DNA of 64,000 bases, taken from positions 2,108,001 through 2,172,000 of the forward strand of contig JAPEIS010000009.1 in assembly GCA_029531795.1 (NCBI GenBank), in the 5' to 3' direction. A program made the translations under genes and the position numbers. This document shows positions 1 to 13,100 of the stretch, piece by piece (the stretch's first letter is position 1; the number at the start of each line of letters is the position of its first letter). The DNA is from Sclerotinia nivalis. Its lineage: Eukaryota > Ascomycota > Leotiomycetes > Helotiales > Sclerotiniaceae. The notes under the pieces are model-generated. The model made no database searches. It was not told the DNA's origin and worked only from the letters and a program-made list of their open reading frames with translations.

Positions 1-3000
1 GGCGATCGGGAAGAAAAGAGACCCAAATTGCCAACTTCAAATCTAGTCGGTCATTTTTTTTGGTATGCCCCACTTGAAAAACTCCTGCGCCCTCGCGAGA
101 CCGGGACATTCATCTCTCTTCTCAAAGCGAGGAACCTCCCGTTTTGGATTTTGGTACATGACTACATTGCATGTGACTTAGATTTGTTGGGTGAAAAATC
201 TCTGCATTGACCCAGGAGAATTCCGTTACCCAAGTGGAGCAATGCAATACAACAGTAAAAGGAAATGTCTTCAACGATGGATTCCAGGAAGCAGGCTCCG
301 AGCTGCATGTGACTTTTTATCTAGGACCAAAATTTCGAAATGTGGATATATTTCTTCGGCTTGATTTTCTTCTCATGCTGACTTTGCATAAGATATGTGC
401 GATTGCACACACTGTGCACACTGCCACACTAGTGACACTACATCACAAGAACCTCGGAACAAAGCGTGTGACATGCATGGAGGGGTATTCCAAAAGAATA
501 AAGTGGGTTGTCCCACCAACAGTCAACAAGTGATTGCCAGCGATAAGCATCTAGATCTTGAGAGATCACGGTGAAATAGATGAAAATACCCACCCAAGGA
601 CAAGGAAGGAAGGTCTAAGAACCACACGTTGAGAAAAATGGAGAGGGTCGGGTTTGTGCTCCAGAAAATTTGAAAAGAAGCTCCAGTTTACGAAAATTGG
701 ATTAACGAAGCGAGTTTGAGATCTGTGGAAAAATTGGGTTGATCATCTGGAGAATTGGAGCTGATCGCTTGTCCAGCTGGGGAATTCTTATTGTTGGGGC
801 TTCAGATTCTGACATTCGGGGGATCCAGGTTATCGAGACATTAATGCCTATCAGAATTGATGATGGGTGATGAATGGGGATGCCGAAATTCTTCGCATAT
901 CACAAGCTGTCAGCCTTGTGCTACGAATTATATTTTTAAAGAGATTTGAGTGGATGGATTTACGATTGGCTAAGAATCATGACCGTTGGTTTCATACATA
1001 TTCTACTCGGTGGAAGATAGTAATGGGTCTCGGAGATAATCATGCAGCCTGCAGGTTTTGAAGATTACCGCCTCCTTCATTTTACCGAAGATGAAATAAA
1101 TTGAACGAGCATAGCCAAAATACCCTGAATATCATCTCCACTTGACTCAATCATTAACCACTGCCTAATGCAACATTAACACAAAAATTCTACCCATTTT
1201 TCGGTATCTAAAATCTGCATCTGCATATGGGCGGAACTCCACTTTGTGAAAATTATCATCCCTAAGCTTGCTCGTAAATAGTTACATGTTCGTTGGACGT
1301 TGGTGCTGGCAAATATCATCGACGCATCCACCTATTGTCCTCTCAACCACCCAGCTGGCACACACATACGAGCACCAGAGCTCTTTTGAGAAACCATACC
1401 GTCTGTGTACTCCAGCCCTACCAGCTCACAAGCAATCAAACATGCATTGTCCCTGACCATCTTTTTCTTTCAATGCGCCGTCTCTGCTATTTACCACTAA
1501 GTGGACCTCTTTCTGCAAAAAAGTAGTAAGAAAATGAAAAATCATCTTGACGGCCCTATTAATTATCGATTTTATGTAATCATTGTATTTTGCCAGACTT
1601 GCGAGTAGGTACTACTTTAGGAACATTAGTTATTCATGACGACTCTGTCCCTTATACTTACTTGATGAAAATACAGTGGATAAACACACATCTACGATCC
1701 CCTTCTTCTTTTGCTATAGTAATGAACACCGGCGATTCAGATCTGGAGCGAAACTATACTACATTGTATATCGGAATCCTTCAAATAGCAAGCCGGTTTT
1801 TTCTAAATTTTCTACAGAGTAGTTCAATGAAAAGAAGAAAAAAGGACTTTTCATGTGATTATTCCAGAACATCGAATCCTCTATGGGCATAGTAGTGGTA
1901 ATCTAGAGTCTTGGAAATTGATGCATCGCTTGATTCCGTCACTACTGCTACCGGCGCTACTGTGTAAGATTCTTTCGCGGCGTACCGGCGTCGGTATTCA
2001 GCTTTAGATTCGGCTTTTATTTCTACACCATGTTTGATATAACTATGAGTGCCAATACCAGGAAAGTGGACGAATCTAGTTCTCTAATACCGACGCGTAC
2101 AATCCGTAGGAAAGGGCCGTCCGCGGGAGATGTGAGGTTAGGTTAAGATTTTGAAGATGTGAGATATGATGGTATATGCGGGGTCAGATTTTATCACAGA
2201 CCAATTTAATTGATGGTTTGGAGGTTGGTTAATTTTTGTACCTACAGAAGACAGCCTATAACTCTGTACGAATGCATACATATTGCGGAGAAATAGAATA
2301 CCAAGGTAGAAAGCGTTACGCCCATCATATTCGCATACGATGATAAAGCAAAGGAGTTGGAACTTAAGCTCGGTTTTTTTGAAGTGCATACTGCTGACAA
2401 GGGGGTATCCCACTTCGTTTCTTTACCAATGTCGTTGAAGACAGCAACTTCAAATAAATATATATTCACGAAATATTAACCAAATATTCAAACAATAAGG
2501 TTTAAGGTAACAATTAAAAAGAAACTAAACTCAGGTCCCTCCTAGCACATCTATCCATAAGCAAGCGTCTACTCTCCACTCCAGAATATTATAAGCGCGC
2601 CGTTAGACACATTAATATAAAGTATTAATGAATATTCAAACCACCCCGCCGTCGCAAGCTGGCGTACTAGATATCTATCACTCAGTATCACCAAATAATA
2701 ATCAGCCAATAAGAAAATTCCATTAGAAATATTTTCATTATTTCTGTAAACCTTAAAAACTCAAGAGGGATTCTGGCTCTTCACCGCCGTTATGCATGCA
2801 CAACACACACAATAAATTTTTAGGATCATCTGTGATTTCAAAAATGGGCGTTGTGTTCCGTGGGATAATTATCCCTGGTGCATGGTAATCTAGGTAGGTT
2901 TTGATTGTATTTCTCCGTATGTATCTAAAAACCAAGCGAAGCCCTGAAGAATGGGCATGTTCCAAACGGCTTGTTCTCCACCGGGCTGAGATCACTTTGG

Positions 3001-6000
3001 CGCTCCAATTACTCTTCCTTACTACTTGAGAATTATGTTTCGTGCGGTAGGTAGGTGGTATTTACGCGCCGTGCCGTGCCGTTGATAGACATGTACCTAG
3101 GTATCATTTTCATTTCCGTACCTTACCCAGACAGGCGTTTTTTATTCCGGTTGTTGGTCATGAGATAGATCCGAGATTGTTGATGCGTATGTAGATTTGG
3201 TATGGAGAGAGGGGCCTGGGAGACTTTCTATATTTGTAACTTCGTAATGGGCTTAGATAGGTAGGTGGTTTTGTATGGGGAGCCTTATGGGATTGAGATA
3301 AGATAGGCAAGACAAATTGCCACCCCCTCCTTTGATCTGAAGTTTGGGCTTAGATTTTCCATGCTATGCTGAGTCTCTGTGTATATCGAGTGTTTGAAAG
3401 CTAGAGGATAGTAAGGCAGATAGATTACGATACATTTCTATAGTACCTCGATAATGGTAATAGTAATGTGTGGATTACCGAGCGTGGGGAAAGGAGGGTG
3501 CGTGACTGTTTGACTGAAGATGATTGATATACCCTACCATTCGGAACAAAATCTCACCTTTCTTACCCACCTCCATCCTATATCCTCTTTTGATATCCAT
3601 ATCCCATGTAAAGACAGATAGAATTCTTCAATATTCATAATAGCTTACTGTATTTTCACCCCCACAATCCTATCCCGTCTCCCCAACTACTCCATCTCTG
3701 AAAATTTCTTCAATGAAGGTGATCATCCCCACGTTATCACAATCTCATCTCATCATCTCATCATGATCAAATCCTTCTTTAACAATACAAATAACATCAA
3801 CTAACACCAACTAACACCAATAGCATCTAAATATAAACCTTCCGGAGTACAAATTCCCCATGCTGACGTTCGCTGACCACCCACCATTTTCAGCCCTTCT
3901 AACGAGAGGTGGCACACTTTCACTCTTACCAAATGTCATTCATTCATCATCCACCACTCATCCCGTACACCCATCCCATCGCCGTTTATGAAATGTTAAT
4001 ATTTTGTAACGGTGTAGGATGGGATGGCGCAACAGTCTCATTCGGTACGGACCCTTCCTTTCGAACCCCAACTAAAAATACCCGTACCCCTCTATAACCA
4101 GACCACGCGACCAGATTGTTACCCCTGAATTGGTAGTTTTTGTTTCACGGTGCTTTACCGAGTAGGATTTTTTTGAAAGAGGAATGATATGAGCTGAGAC
4201 TTTTATTTTTATTTGTTGTATTGTATTTCATCTGTGTCGGTTGATTGTACATGTGGTATGATGTGAAATAATAATTGAAATAATAAATAATGAAAATTGT
4301 GGTGTGGTAATAGGTAGAGTAGTACTGATGATGACAATACCATTCATTAATTATGTATGATGACCGGTCTCAAGGGTTCAACTCAGTTGATTTCGATACG
4401 ACATGTTAGTTTGAAGAATTCGGGTATCCTTATAGTGATTCCGAGTGGTGGGAGACAAGATGGAAGTTTATAATCATTGATATAGATATATCTTACATTT
4501 TGTATTGATTTGTTTCTAAACTAGACAGTTTTGTAAGTGAGATTATGAGAACTTATTCATCAATCCTTCTTTCCTTTTTTATTTTTAAAGATTCAAATTA
4601 ATCCATATAATTAAATATAATTTTATTTCTTCAATATCCATCCTCATTTCTGTCATCATGTATGAATATACTTGAATAATGCTTTGTAGCATTAACATCG
4701 ACAACTCCGAAATATCTCCTTCAGGTCAGCCCTCTCCTTTCCATCCCCTGAACAACTCGCCTAATCCATTTCCCCTCTTACATTTCTCCTCGCCCCCATC
4801 CCATCTTGTTATCTCATCATCTCCCCATCCCATCCATCCATCCCACCACCCTCGAATCATCCGTACCTCAATCATCCATACCCCGAATCATCCGTACCCA
4901 AAACCCAAGCCTCCATATCCAGCAACACTAGAACATGACTTCCAAAACCCATCCTTCTAGAAAGATTCTGTGACCACATTTTTATCACCGAGTAGACTTG
5001 CAGCCTGATCCAGCCATAACCTTACCCACCATTTCCCGCCATCTATACCATCATCTACCATCACAGCCAGATTTCACACCGTGACATACGCCTGACGTTA
5101 CATTTCCACATCATGATATCCATCCGCATCGAGACTTCATCGCGATACCCCAATGGAATTCAGCTCCGACGTGGTTTATATACAAGGAGAGGTACATTTT
5201 ATTCTTCATCGTACAGCATAGTATAGTGTGTAGGTATGTATATCTATAGTATATATACATTTATTTATATCGCAGTAGATATCAAATATCATGATCTTTC
5301 TTCCATTTATTTGTACAATTTCCACGCCTTCCTATCTTCTACTTTCCCGTCTCGCGCCAGGAAGTATCTCCATCATAAAAGTCTTCATTAAATGATTTTT
5401 TCTAACTATCTATACCATAGATATATATATAACATATATACTATATAAAGTTCATCATCCATCAAATATCCAATACCCTTCCTTCAACCCATCTCAAACA
5501 TTCTATACCATAGCATAGCATACCACAAACATGATTCACAAAAACCCTATACCTCATATCCACCATTCTATATCCCATATCCTATACTCTCTACTCCCTA
5601 TCCCCTTCCCCATATCCCATACCCCATATCCCACATTCCAAACCATAACCCCTCTATTACCCCTCAAACCCACCCCTCAAATCTACATCGACCTTCCTAA
5701 GTTTATCTACCTATCTATATAATAATAAAATAATAAAAGTTAAAGAAGTAAAAAGATTAAATTTAATAACTAAGATAAGATAATATCAATTTCAAAATCA
5801 TATAATTCATATTAATCATATAAATAGAAGAAAACATTACAAAAGTAAAATTTTCTGCGCAAAAGAATGATTTGAATACCTACCTAGTACTATCTTGGTT
5901 GTAAAGGTCTAGGATAGATAATGAAGAGGGAGTTTATCAATTCATTCATATCATCTCATTGCGTTGTCAATCTTATTTCATTTTCCCTTTCACTTTCCTT

Positions 6001-6394
6001 TTCCTCATTCTTATCCTTCCTCTCGCTCTCTACCCTTCTTTTCTCTTCCCTTCTCTTCCACTTAATCCTCCTACTTTACCAACTCATCGATTCATTCTCA
6101 CATCAGCTCATCATTCCTCATTATACTGCACCGCAGCTTATTATCGTCTACACCTATCTCTATTTCCAGATCTTCCAACTTCAAGCCTCCAACCACCAAC
6201 CGTTCAAACCTCCAAACCCAATCTTGTTCTTCCATATCAAATTCGTCCATTCAGTTATACAAACATTCCATATCATCCCATCTTCATATGTCTCCATATA
6301 TCTCCAACCCCGTACCTATTCCACTAACACTTCGCCATCCCATTATCCATTACCCCTTACCGCCAAACCACCTAACATCCATCCTCAACATCAT

Positions 6395-6455
6395 TACCTA
6401 CCTACCTACCTACCTACCTACCTACCTACCTACCTACCTACCTACCTACCTACCT
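6395..6455. repeat. (TACC)n microsatellite
   Basis: About 15 uninterrupted copies of TACC, read directly from the sequence. It lies in a G-poor stretch and translates to a Tyr-Leu-Pro-Thr repeat in one frame, which makes a spurious long open frame. Confidence 0.97.
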
Positions 6456-6858
6456 TCCAAACAAACCAACTCCAGCTCCCGTCCCTCCCAATTCCCCCTT
6501 CCCCCTTCCTCCCCCCTCTCCCCCTAAATCCAATAAATAACCAACCAAATACTCACCCAACCTACTACATACTCCCCAAAAACAAAGAAACTCAAGAAAC
6601 CCAAAAAACAATAAAACAGCAACAAGAATTTTCAATTTTAACCTCTATTTCTATTCATCACCATCAATCACAGTCACAATCCTCATCACAAATTATACAT
6701 AAATGTACATCCCTTCCCCTTCCCCCACCCATACATATCCTTACCTTTACCCTAATCTAATATCTTCTCTTCACTTCCCTTCACTTCCCTTCAAACATCA
6801 ACATGATATAACATTTATATGATACCCACCTCCTTCTCCCCCTTTCTTCTACTCCCCA

Positions 6859-6908
6859 CTTCTTCCTCTTCCTCTTCCTCTTCCTCTTCCACTTCCACTT
6901 CCACTTCC
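6859..6908. repeat. Hexanucleotide CTTCCT / CACTTC tract
   Basis: Consecutive TTCCTC units pass into CACTTC units. It is a pure pyrimidine-rich tract with no coding support. Confidence 0.9.
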
Positions 6909-7967
6909 CCAAATCCATCTATCTTCTTCCTATCCATCTCTCCCCATCACCTATCCATCTCTCCCCATCACCTTCCCATCTACCCTTTTATCTATTCCCC
7001 AACTCCACAACCAAACCACAACCCAAACCAAACCACAAACTTCCCTCCCCCCCACTTTCCCCCTTCCCTTCCCTCCCCTTCCCCCAAGCTCCCAAATTCC
7101 CAAGACTTCGCATGCATGTACATTCATACATACCCCACCATTCACCATCTCACATCATTTTCTTTTCTATCCCTCCCCTCCTCCCCGTCACGCAATAAGC
7201 GTGTCACAACTTCATTTTTGTGCTTCCCCATTTTCATTTATATAGTCGATTGCAAGTCTAGGCTCATCATTCTTCTAATGATATTATATACTCACTCATA
7301 TGAAGTCACCCTCACATTCACACAAGTCACAAGTAATCAAAGTCAACTAAATATATTTAAAATTATTTTCATTTTTCATTCTCCATTCCTCTCTTCTTCA
7401 TGAGGTGAGTCATTCACTCACTAACTCACTATCTAATCTTGCTTGCTATGCAAGTCATAATACAAGTACTGTTCTCCTTAAACTTTTAAATCATCCACTG
7501 CCAATCCCATTCCTATCCTCCCATTCCCATCCATCCAGATCATGTACAAAGATTCCATGCCCCCTCTCAAGAGGTTCATAGTAATCTTATCTCTCAAAGA
7601 GGGAAAGCAAAACTAAAAAGGATTTTCTTAAAAAATCCATGGTATCATCCCAACGCCAGTAAAGAAGTTTGCTGGTATCAAAACACTTAAAAAGATGGGC
7701 AAAGAAATAAATCTTTCCCTTCATGCATTTTGCTTTCCCGGCAAAGCTTTTGTTAAAAAAAAAAAACACCCAACCAATAATTCCCATTCCAGTTTGTTCC
7801 CATACCCAGTCTCTTTCCCTCCCAAATTGTGTGGGCATTGAACAAATTTCGTACCAAAGTATGAATTTATGCCCGAAGAAACAAAGTGTAAACGCCCTGA
7901 AAATGATTTGTGTGGAAGTTTGACCCTTTTCTTCCCCAGTCGCTATGTGAATATGTAAAAAAGGGGG

Positions 7968-7989
7968 AAAAAAAAAAAAAAAAAAAAAA
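7968..7989. repeat. Poly(A) run of 22
   Basis: Uninterrupted run of 22 A on the + strand, preceded by GGGGG. It lies about 300 bp past the stop codon of the minus-strand gene at 8,288. I see no flanking duplication that would mark it as a retroposed tail. Confidence 0.95.
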
Positions 7990-8287
7990 GCAAATATCCC
8001 TCCGAATCCTGTGTTGTAAAACAATCGCTATAATGCAAACTGAAAAAGCAAAAAAGACATTAATTCGTGCCCAATGCTATGCCGTATAATGATCCGCACG
8101 TCATGTTTCTATGCCAAGAAACTCCATGACGATGAATGCAGTTGACTGTGAAGTCATTGTAAGACTTTATGTACCAGAATGTAACATAAAGTCAAACGTG
8201 TAAATTGTATACCGCTGTTGTTACTCGATGCGCAAAAGAGAAAGACCCATTACATTATGCGACTAACACGAAGTAGTGTTCAAAAAT

Positions 8288-10127
8288 CTACCATCCTTTA
8301 GAATGATACTCTCCTAACCCTTGACTGAAGTATTGATTCCAGCTTGAGTTAAGAGCTTGATCATCCTTATCCATATAAGCTTTCTCGGGGTATTGTTTAA
8401 GATTTGCAACATCGTGTGCAGTATGTCTTCGTTTAAGAGCAGCGGCTGCTTCGTTGACCGATGACTTTTGTCTTCTTTCCCAGAGGAGGTTCTGGCGAAG
8501 ACTGACAGTCAATTCAGTGGCGAGCATATTTCGTCTTGTGGTTCTTGGTGAGAGTGCTTGGTGATGTGCGGTAGTGTTGGTAGTTGTTTTGATAATTGGT
8601 TGAGCTCCACGAGGAACTTCAGCAATTGGTTTAAGTCCTCTCATCATGAGAGGAGCTTCATCGGATTCTGGTGATGCTGCAAGAGAAGGACCACTTGGAG
8701 AAGAATTTCGGGAACGTCTGAGAGCAGGTGTTGATCGAGAAGCCTCGGTGGCAAGTGCCTGAGCACGATCATTTTGGTGAAGCATTGTAGTAATTAATGA
8801 TCTTCTTGAAGTAAGTTGTGGTCTTGAGTCGACTCGTTGAAAGAAGGTCTTATCATCGATGCTTGCGTTTCCACTATCCTCAACTGAATCTTCCCAATCA
8901 GAAGAATCTTCATCATCGTCAATGGCGCTCTCATCAACATCATCCTCATCATCGGTCTCGAAAACATCATCATCGAATACCTCCTCTTGAATGGTTCTTG
9001 TGGCAACTTCTTCTTGGAATGAAGTTTGCTTCTTAGCCAAAGGCTTTTGTAGTTTGTCAGTTAATGAGCTACGCGGTTGCATTCTGTTTGGTAAAGAACT
9101 CTCGTCCTCATTGGATGATCCACCAAAACTGAATTTAGCTGGCTTCTTCTTTTGAAGTGTTAATGGTTTGTTGTCCATGGAAACTGCTTGCTCACTAAGC
9201 GAGTCTTCACCCGAAGATCCACCAAGAGCGAACATCTGCTTCTTTTTTGATGCGAGTACTTTTGATGTATCTGCTGCGACGATATCGGCAGTTGGGATTG
9301 AGGATGGTACAGTGTTGAGTGGCATTGAACGCATTGAGCTGCTGACATGTGCTGGTGAAAGTGAAAACCCTTTCACAACCGAGGTAGCACCCTTTTCAGA
9401 GATGGCAATAGATGATTCCGTGGTGGCGGATTGAGCTGATGAATTGGTTGATGAAGACTCATCGGCTGCCGTGGCAGATGATTCATATTGTGGTTGAGTG
9501 AATTGTGGTATTCTCTCGGCGAGTGGCGCAAGGTAAGGTGTGGTGATGGTGAGGGGAGCCAAATCTTTCTTTTCCTTGATAGTAATAACCATCTTCTCTA
9601 GGTCATTGGGTGTAATGTGGCGTTCTCTTCCTCGACTTCTGCTGTTGCAAGAATCTTGTCTGTGAATTTGTGGATGTGAGATATCGAAAGGGGAAGCGTC
9701 GGTACTTTCTTCGAATTCGATTGCTTCTTCATCGACGACTGAATCTAAACTTCCACTTAATTCTGGAACATCATTCGAATATTGACCTTCGGAACTTCTT
9801 GAGGATATCGAGATTGCGGGTGTGGTAGCATTTGCCTCTGAAGATGGTTCACAGCAAAAGGTTTCTCGTGTCCATAATCTCCAACTTAAGTTCTCTAATC
9901 TTCGACCTTCTTCTAATGAACCAGCACATCTAGAGAAAACTATGAAGAAATGTTAGTGTCTTGAATCATAGGAATGTCACACGCGTAACAATTCCATGAT
10001 GTGATTGTGGAGAGGAAGTAAACTTACCAGTCCACATGCTGTAAAGGTTTTCAACATTTCTAGTATCAACTTTATGAATGAGGTTGGCATCGACGGTTAA
10101 GACCGGCGCATTTAATCTGGAAGGCAT
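8288..10127 (-). CDS. DUF1752 (AreA GATA-like) / DUF3295 domain regulator-like protein
   Basis: Two exons, 10,127-10,028 and 9,939-8,288, joined over an 88-bp intron (9,940-10,027, donor GTAAGT, acceptor CATAG) give 583 residues. The splice rebuilds VENLYSMWT-VFSRCAG followed by RRLENLSWRLW, the conserved core of the DUF1752 or AreA GATA-like domain (about residues 26-56). Two repeats of the form KKK-x-F-x-x-GGSS-x-ED follow (about 265-279 and 297-311), then a strongly acidic Asp/Glu stretch around 350-395, and a C-terminus ending NQYFSQGLGEYHSKGW, typical of DUF3295. I chose the Met at 10,127 because it directly precedes the conserved RLNAPVLTVD; an in-frame Met at 10,205 would add 26 residues. 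Related fungal proteins include regulators of nitrogen and retrograde signalling, but no specific role can be assigned here. The protein is predicted to be soluble and mostly disordered. Upstream lies an unusually long gene-free region. Confidence 0.88.
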
Positions 10128-13100
10128 GATGAAAGTGTTTTTTGCTCGAACGCACGAGCTGTTGTGAGAGTGAAGGCACGACTGCGGGGAGAAGTCGCGA
10201 TTCAATCGCGAAATCGTGGAGGAATGTTGATTTGTTATTGATTGATCTTTCGTACTCGTTATCGTATTTGTAAATCTTCGTTGAGAGAAGTTTCCACAAG
10301 ATTCAATTTAGAGTATCGTAAAAAGGAAGGTTGAATAAACGGTCGTTGAAAAGTATCTTCAGGATTTTCGACGTGGGTTGTAGGTTTAAGTTGGGGTTGA
10401 AAGTGTGGAGGAGGAGAAAAAGAGGTGACGGATGTGGGTGTGGGTGTGGGTGCGTGGGTGTGGGATAAAGTATGCGCTTTCGGAATAAATTGCCTTTGGG
10501 TTCGTTTTGATGGATTTTCCGGCGAACTGCAGGAATGATGAATGGATGGTAACTTTTAATTTGTATGAGAGGAAGAATCGAGAGGAATCCTTTTGAAGAT
10601 TTGTAATCGAAATCGCAAATCAATCAATAATGTTCTTGTTACACTGAATGAATTATGAAATTGTTGTTCAAGTGTAATGTGTAATGTAATGTTTTGATGT
10701 TGATTGTTGATGTTGATGTTGATTGTTGATGTTGATGTTGAATAGGAAGGATGGTGATAAGAGGTTGTTATTGTAGGTAAGATGGTTCTTGGTGGGTTGT
10801 CTGTGGATTATAATAAGAACATCTAGAAGTTGTTGAAAATGGATTTGTATGTGCTGGTCGGCTTTCTTTTAGACTACCTTGATCATTTAGCTTTACCAGC
10901 AGAAAGGCGGAAAAAGTGTGGATCTCTCTCTCTCTCTCTTTTTCTTTTTCTTTTCACCACTTTCTCTTTTCAGTCCAAATTGTCGGTGAATTAAAATCAA
11001 GTTAAGTCAAGTTAAGTCAAATCGAGTCAAGTCAAGTTAAGTTCAAACTTTGGGGATTAATAAATGATCGGTCCAAAATAAAATGAACTGGGGTTATTAT
11101 GGGAGTTTTGATATGAGAGGTAAAGAATGAAGCAGGGCTAGATTTCTGATCTTTTTTCTCTTCCCCGGTGGAGTGGATATGAGTATTTTTAAGTGAAGTT
11201 ACGAAAGAGGAGGAAAAAAGAAGAATACTAATTCATTAGTGTGTGATAGTGGTAAATAGTTTCCCTTTTGAAAGGAGTGATATCCAATTTAGTATTAGTC
11301 CATGTTTGACAATTATCAATAATCTATTACCGATCGAGTCATTTTGATCATTCACTCTTATTGATTATTTCTTAGTTTGGTTTAAGTTAACGGCCCTTTT
11401 TCATTCTAGAAAGGGATTGACTAATCCTATTTAGGTGATTACGGGATTGACAAGGATTCACTTCATTCATTTACCTGCTCGTAGTATATTTATTCATGTG
11501 CTCAGATTTCTCAGAACCTGAAGACAATCTGTGATCGGGTTCCATACTTTTTAATCCTTGTTTACCTTTTACCTTTTACCTTTTACCCCTGGTTATAATT
11601 GAAAGAAGCCTTCCGAGCTTTTCTACTTTCGCCATGCCATGAGGTCCAGACAAGATGGTGGGTTAAATTATGTGGAAAGATATGAAAAAGATGTGATGGG
11701 GAAATGAGTTCGGCATGAGAGTAAGTAGAAAAGAGTAATAATTCTTCTATACTAATCGAAAAAGAGTATAAGTAAAGTGTATAGCTTCCAAGTAAGAATG
11801 TACATTGTGTTACGAGTAAAATCTGACTCGGTCAATCATCAAAACCCAACTCTAACTGACGATAGGTCATGGCTTTCATATTCAATCACTGCTGTGGCTG
11901 ATTCGAGTTGATGTGATTACTCATGTCAAACCTACTGGTGTCAATTGGGTGTTTAGGTACGGAGTATGTCGGCCGAAATCTTCACAGCGAATCTTAGCTA
12001 TGGGGGGTTTGGGGGGCTTGCCCCCATAAAGAACACATGAATCTACCTACCTTCAAATAAATATACGCCGAGGCTTTCTTTACCTCTCCTCTCTCTTACA
12101 ATCATAACGTATCAAATCATAAGGAATCGACTTCGCCGCCCGCAGGATACCTAGTATTTCGTAAGAAATATGCATTAATGAGTGGGATGAACAGGATGAA
12201 CAGGATGAGCAGGATGAGCAACACAATTACCGACAGAGTAATGATCATGTGCACATACCAAAAGCGCCCGGCTCACTCTTCACCCACAGAATCTACAACT
12301 AAGTACCTAGTATATGCCCTATCGATGTCCATTCACCACACCCGGATATTTGTCTGGACTTTGAGATATTGTGGCTATGATTCAAATACGGGGTAAGTTA
12401 TGACTTGACTTGTAACTTGTAGGAAAGTAACCCAAACCACAAATCATCAATGAGTAACCGGTAATTTGAGTTCCAAAAGTCCGAGGCTTTGTTCCCAATC
12501 GTTTGGGGATGTATAACCCACATACCATCTGATTCGTGTACGGAGCCTCCGTATGATTAAAGGATGGCGATTATGTATATCCACTGATGAGAAGTACCGG
12601 CACGTGTCAAATTTCATATCTCAATCGTTATCGAATTGGATACCATCCATGAAAAGAATGGGTACTTGTACGAAGTATGTATCCCCAGTATCATATCCTC
12701 GGGTCATATACAACACAATACAATACCATAACAACATCCGTAAAATTCCATCCATAAAATCCCACCCCCAAAAACCAAAGTAAAGATCTTACCTTACCTA
12801 ACCATACCTAACTCCATACATACATACATACCACCGGTAAACCAACCCCTCATCCCATCCCATCCAGAGCACACCTCATCAATCAGCAGTCCCATCCAAA
12901 TGACCACCGCCCCCTCTCCCATCAGCACAAGCAGGAACACTCTATTCCATTGAAGTCTGCTAGCCTTAAAAATAAAATTGAATCCATCAGCTGCAAATCT
13001 ATCAGCTGCGAAAAAATGAATACCTACAGCTAGTAAACATCCTAATACTGAATAAAGCTGGATGACCCTGCTAAAGATCTTCAGCCGGGCTTGATGAATG

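Larger units (their letters stand above)
1..8287. other. Gene-poor region with simple repeats and G-poor tracts
   Basis: I see no supportable gene. Open frames are short, mostly low in complexity, and lack any recognisable domain or splice-linked continuation. The first 2.5 kb has mixed composition. From about 4.7 to 7.2 kb the + strand is made almost entirely of C, T and A with very little G, including a CCTA microsatellite and a CTTCCT/CACTTC tract. A 22-base A run lies near 7,968, about 300 bp downstream of the stop codon of the neighbouring minus-strand gene. No partial gene is visible at the left window edge. Confidence 0.6.

Noticed and set aside
5921..6760. 279-codon open frame on the + strand
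   Set aside because: It spans the (TACC)n microsatellite and G-poor DNA. The peptide is Ser/Pro/Leu/Tyr low-complexity with YLPT repeats, and the absence of G removes most stop codons by composition alone.
6819..7403. 194-codon frame with poly-Ser tract
   Set aside because: It is driven by the CTTCCT hexanucleotide repeat and lacks any conserved motif or splice partner.
7587..8024. 145-codon minus frame ending in poly-Phe
   Set aside because: The Phe run is the complement of the 22-base A tract. It lies in the 3' flank of the minus-strand DUF1752/DUF3295 gene.
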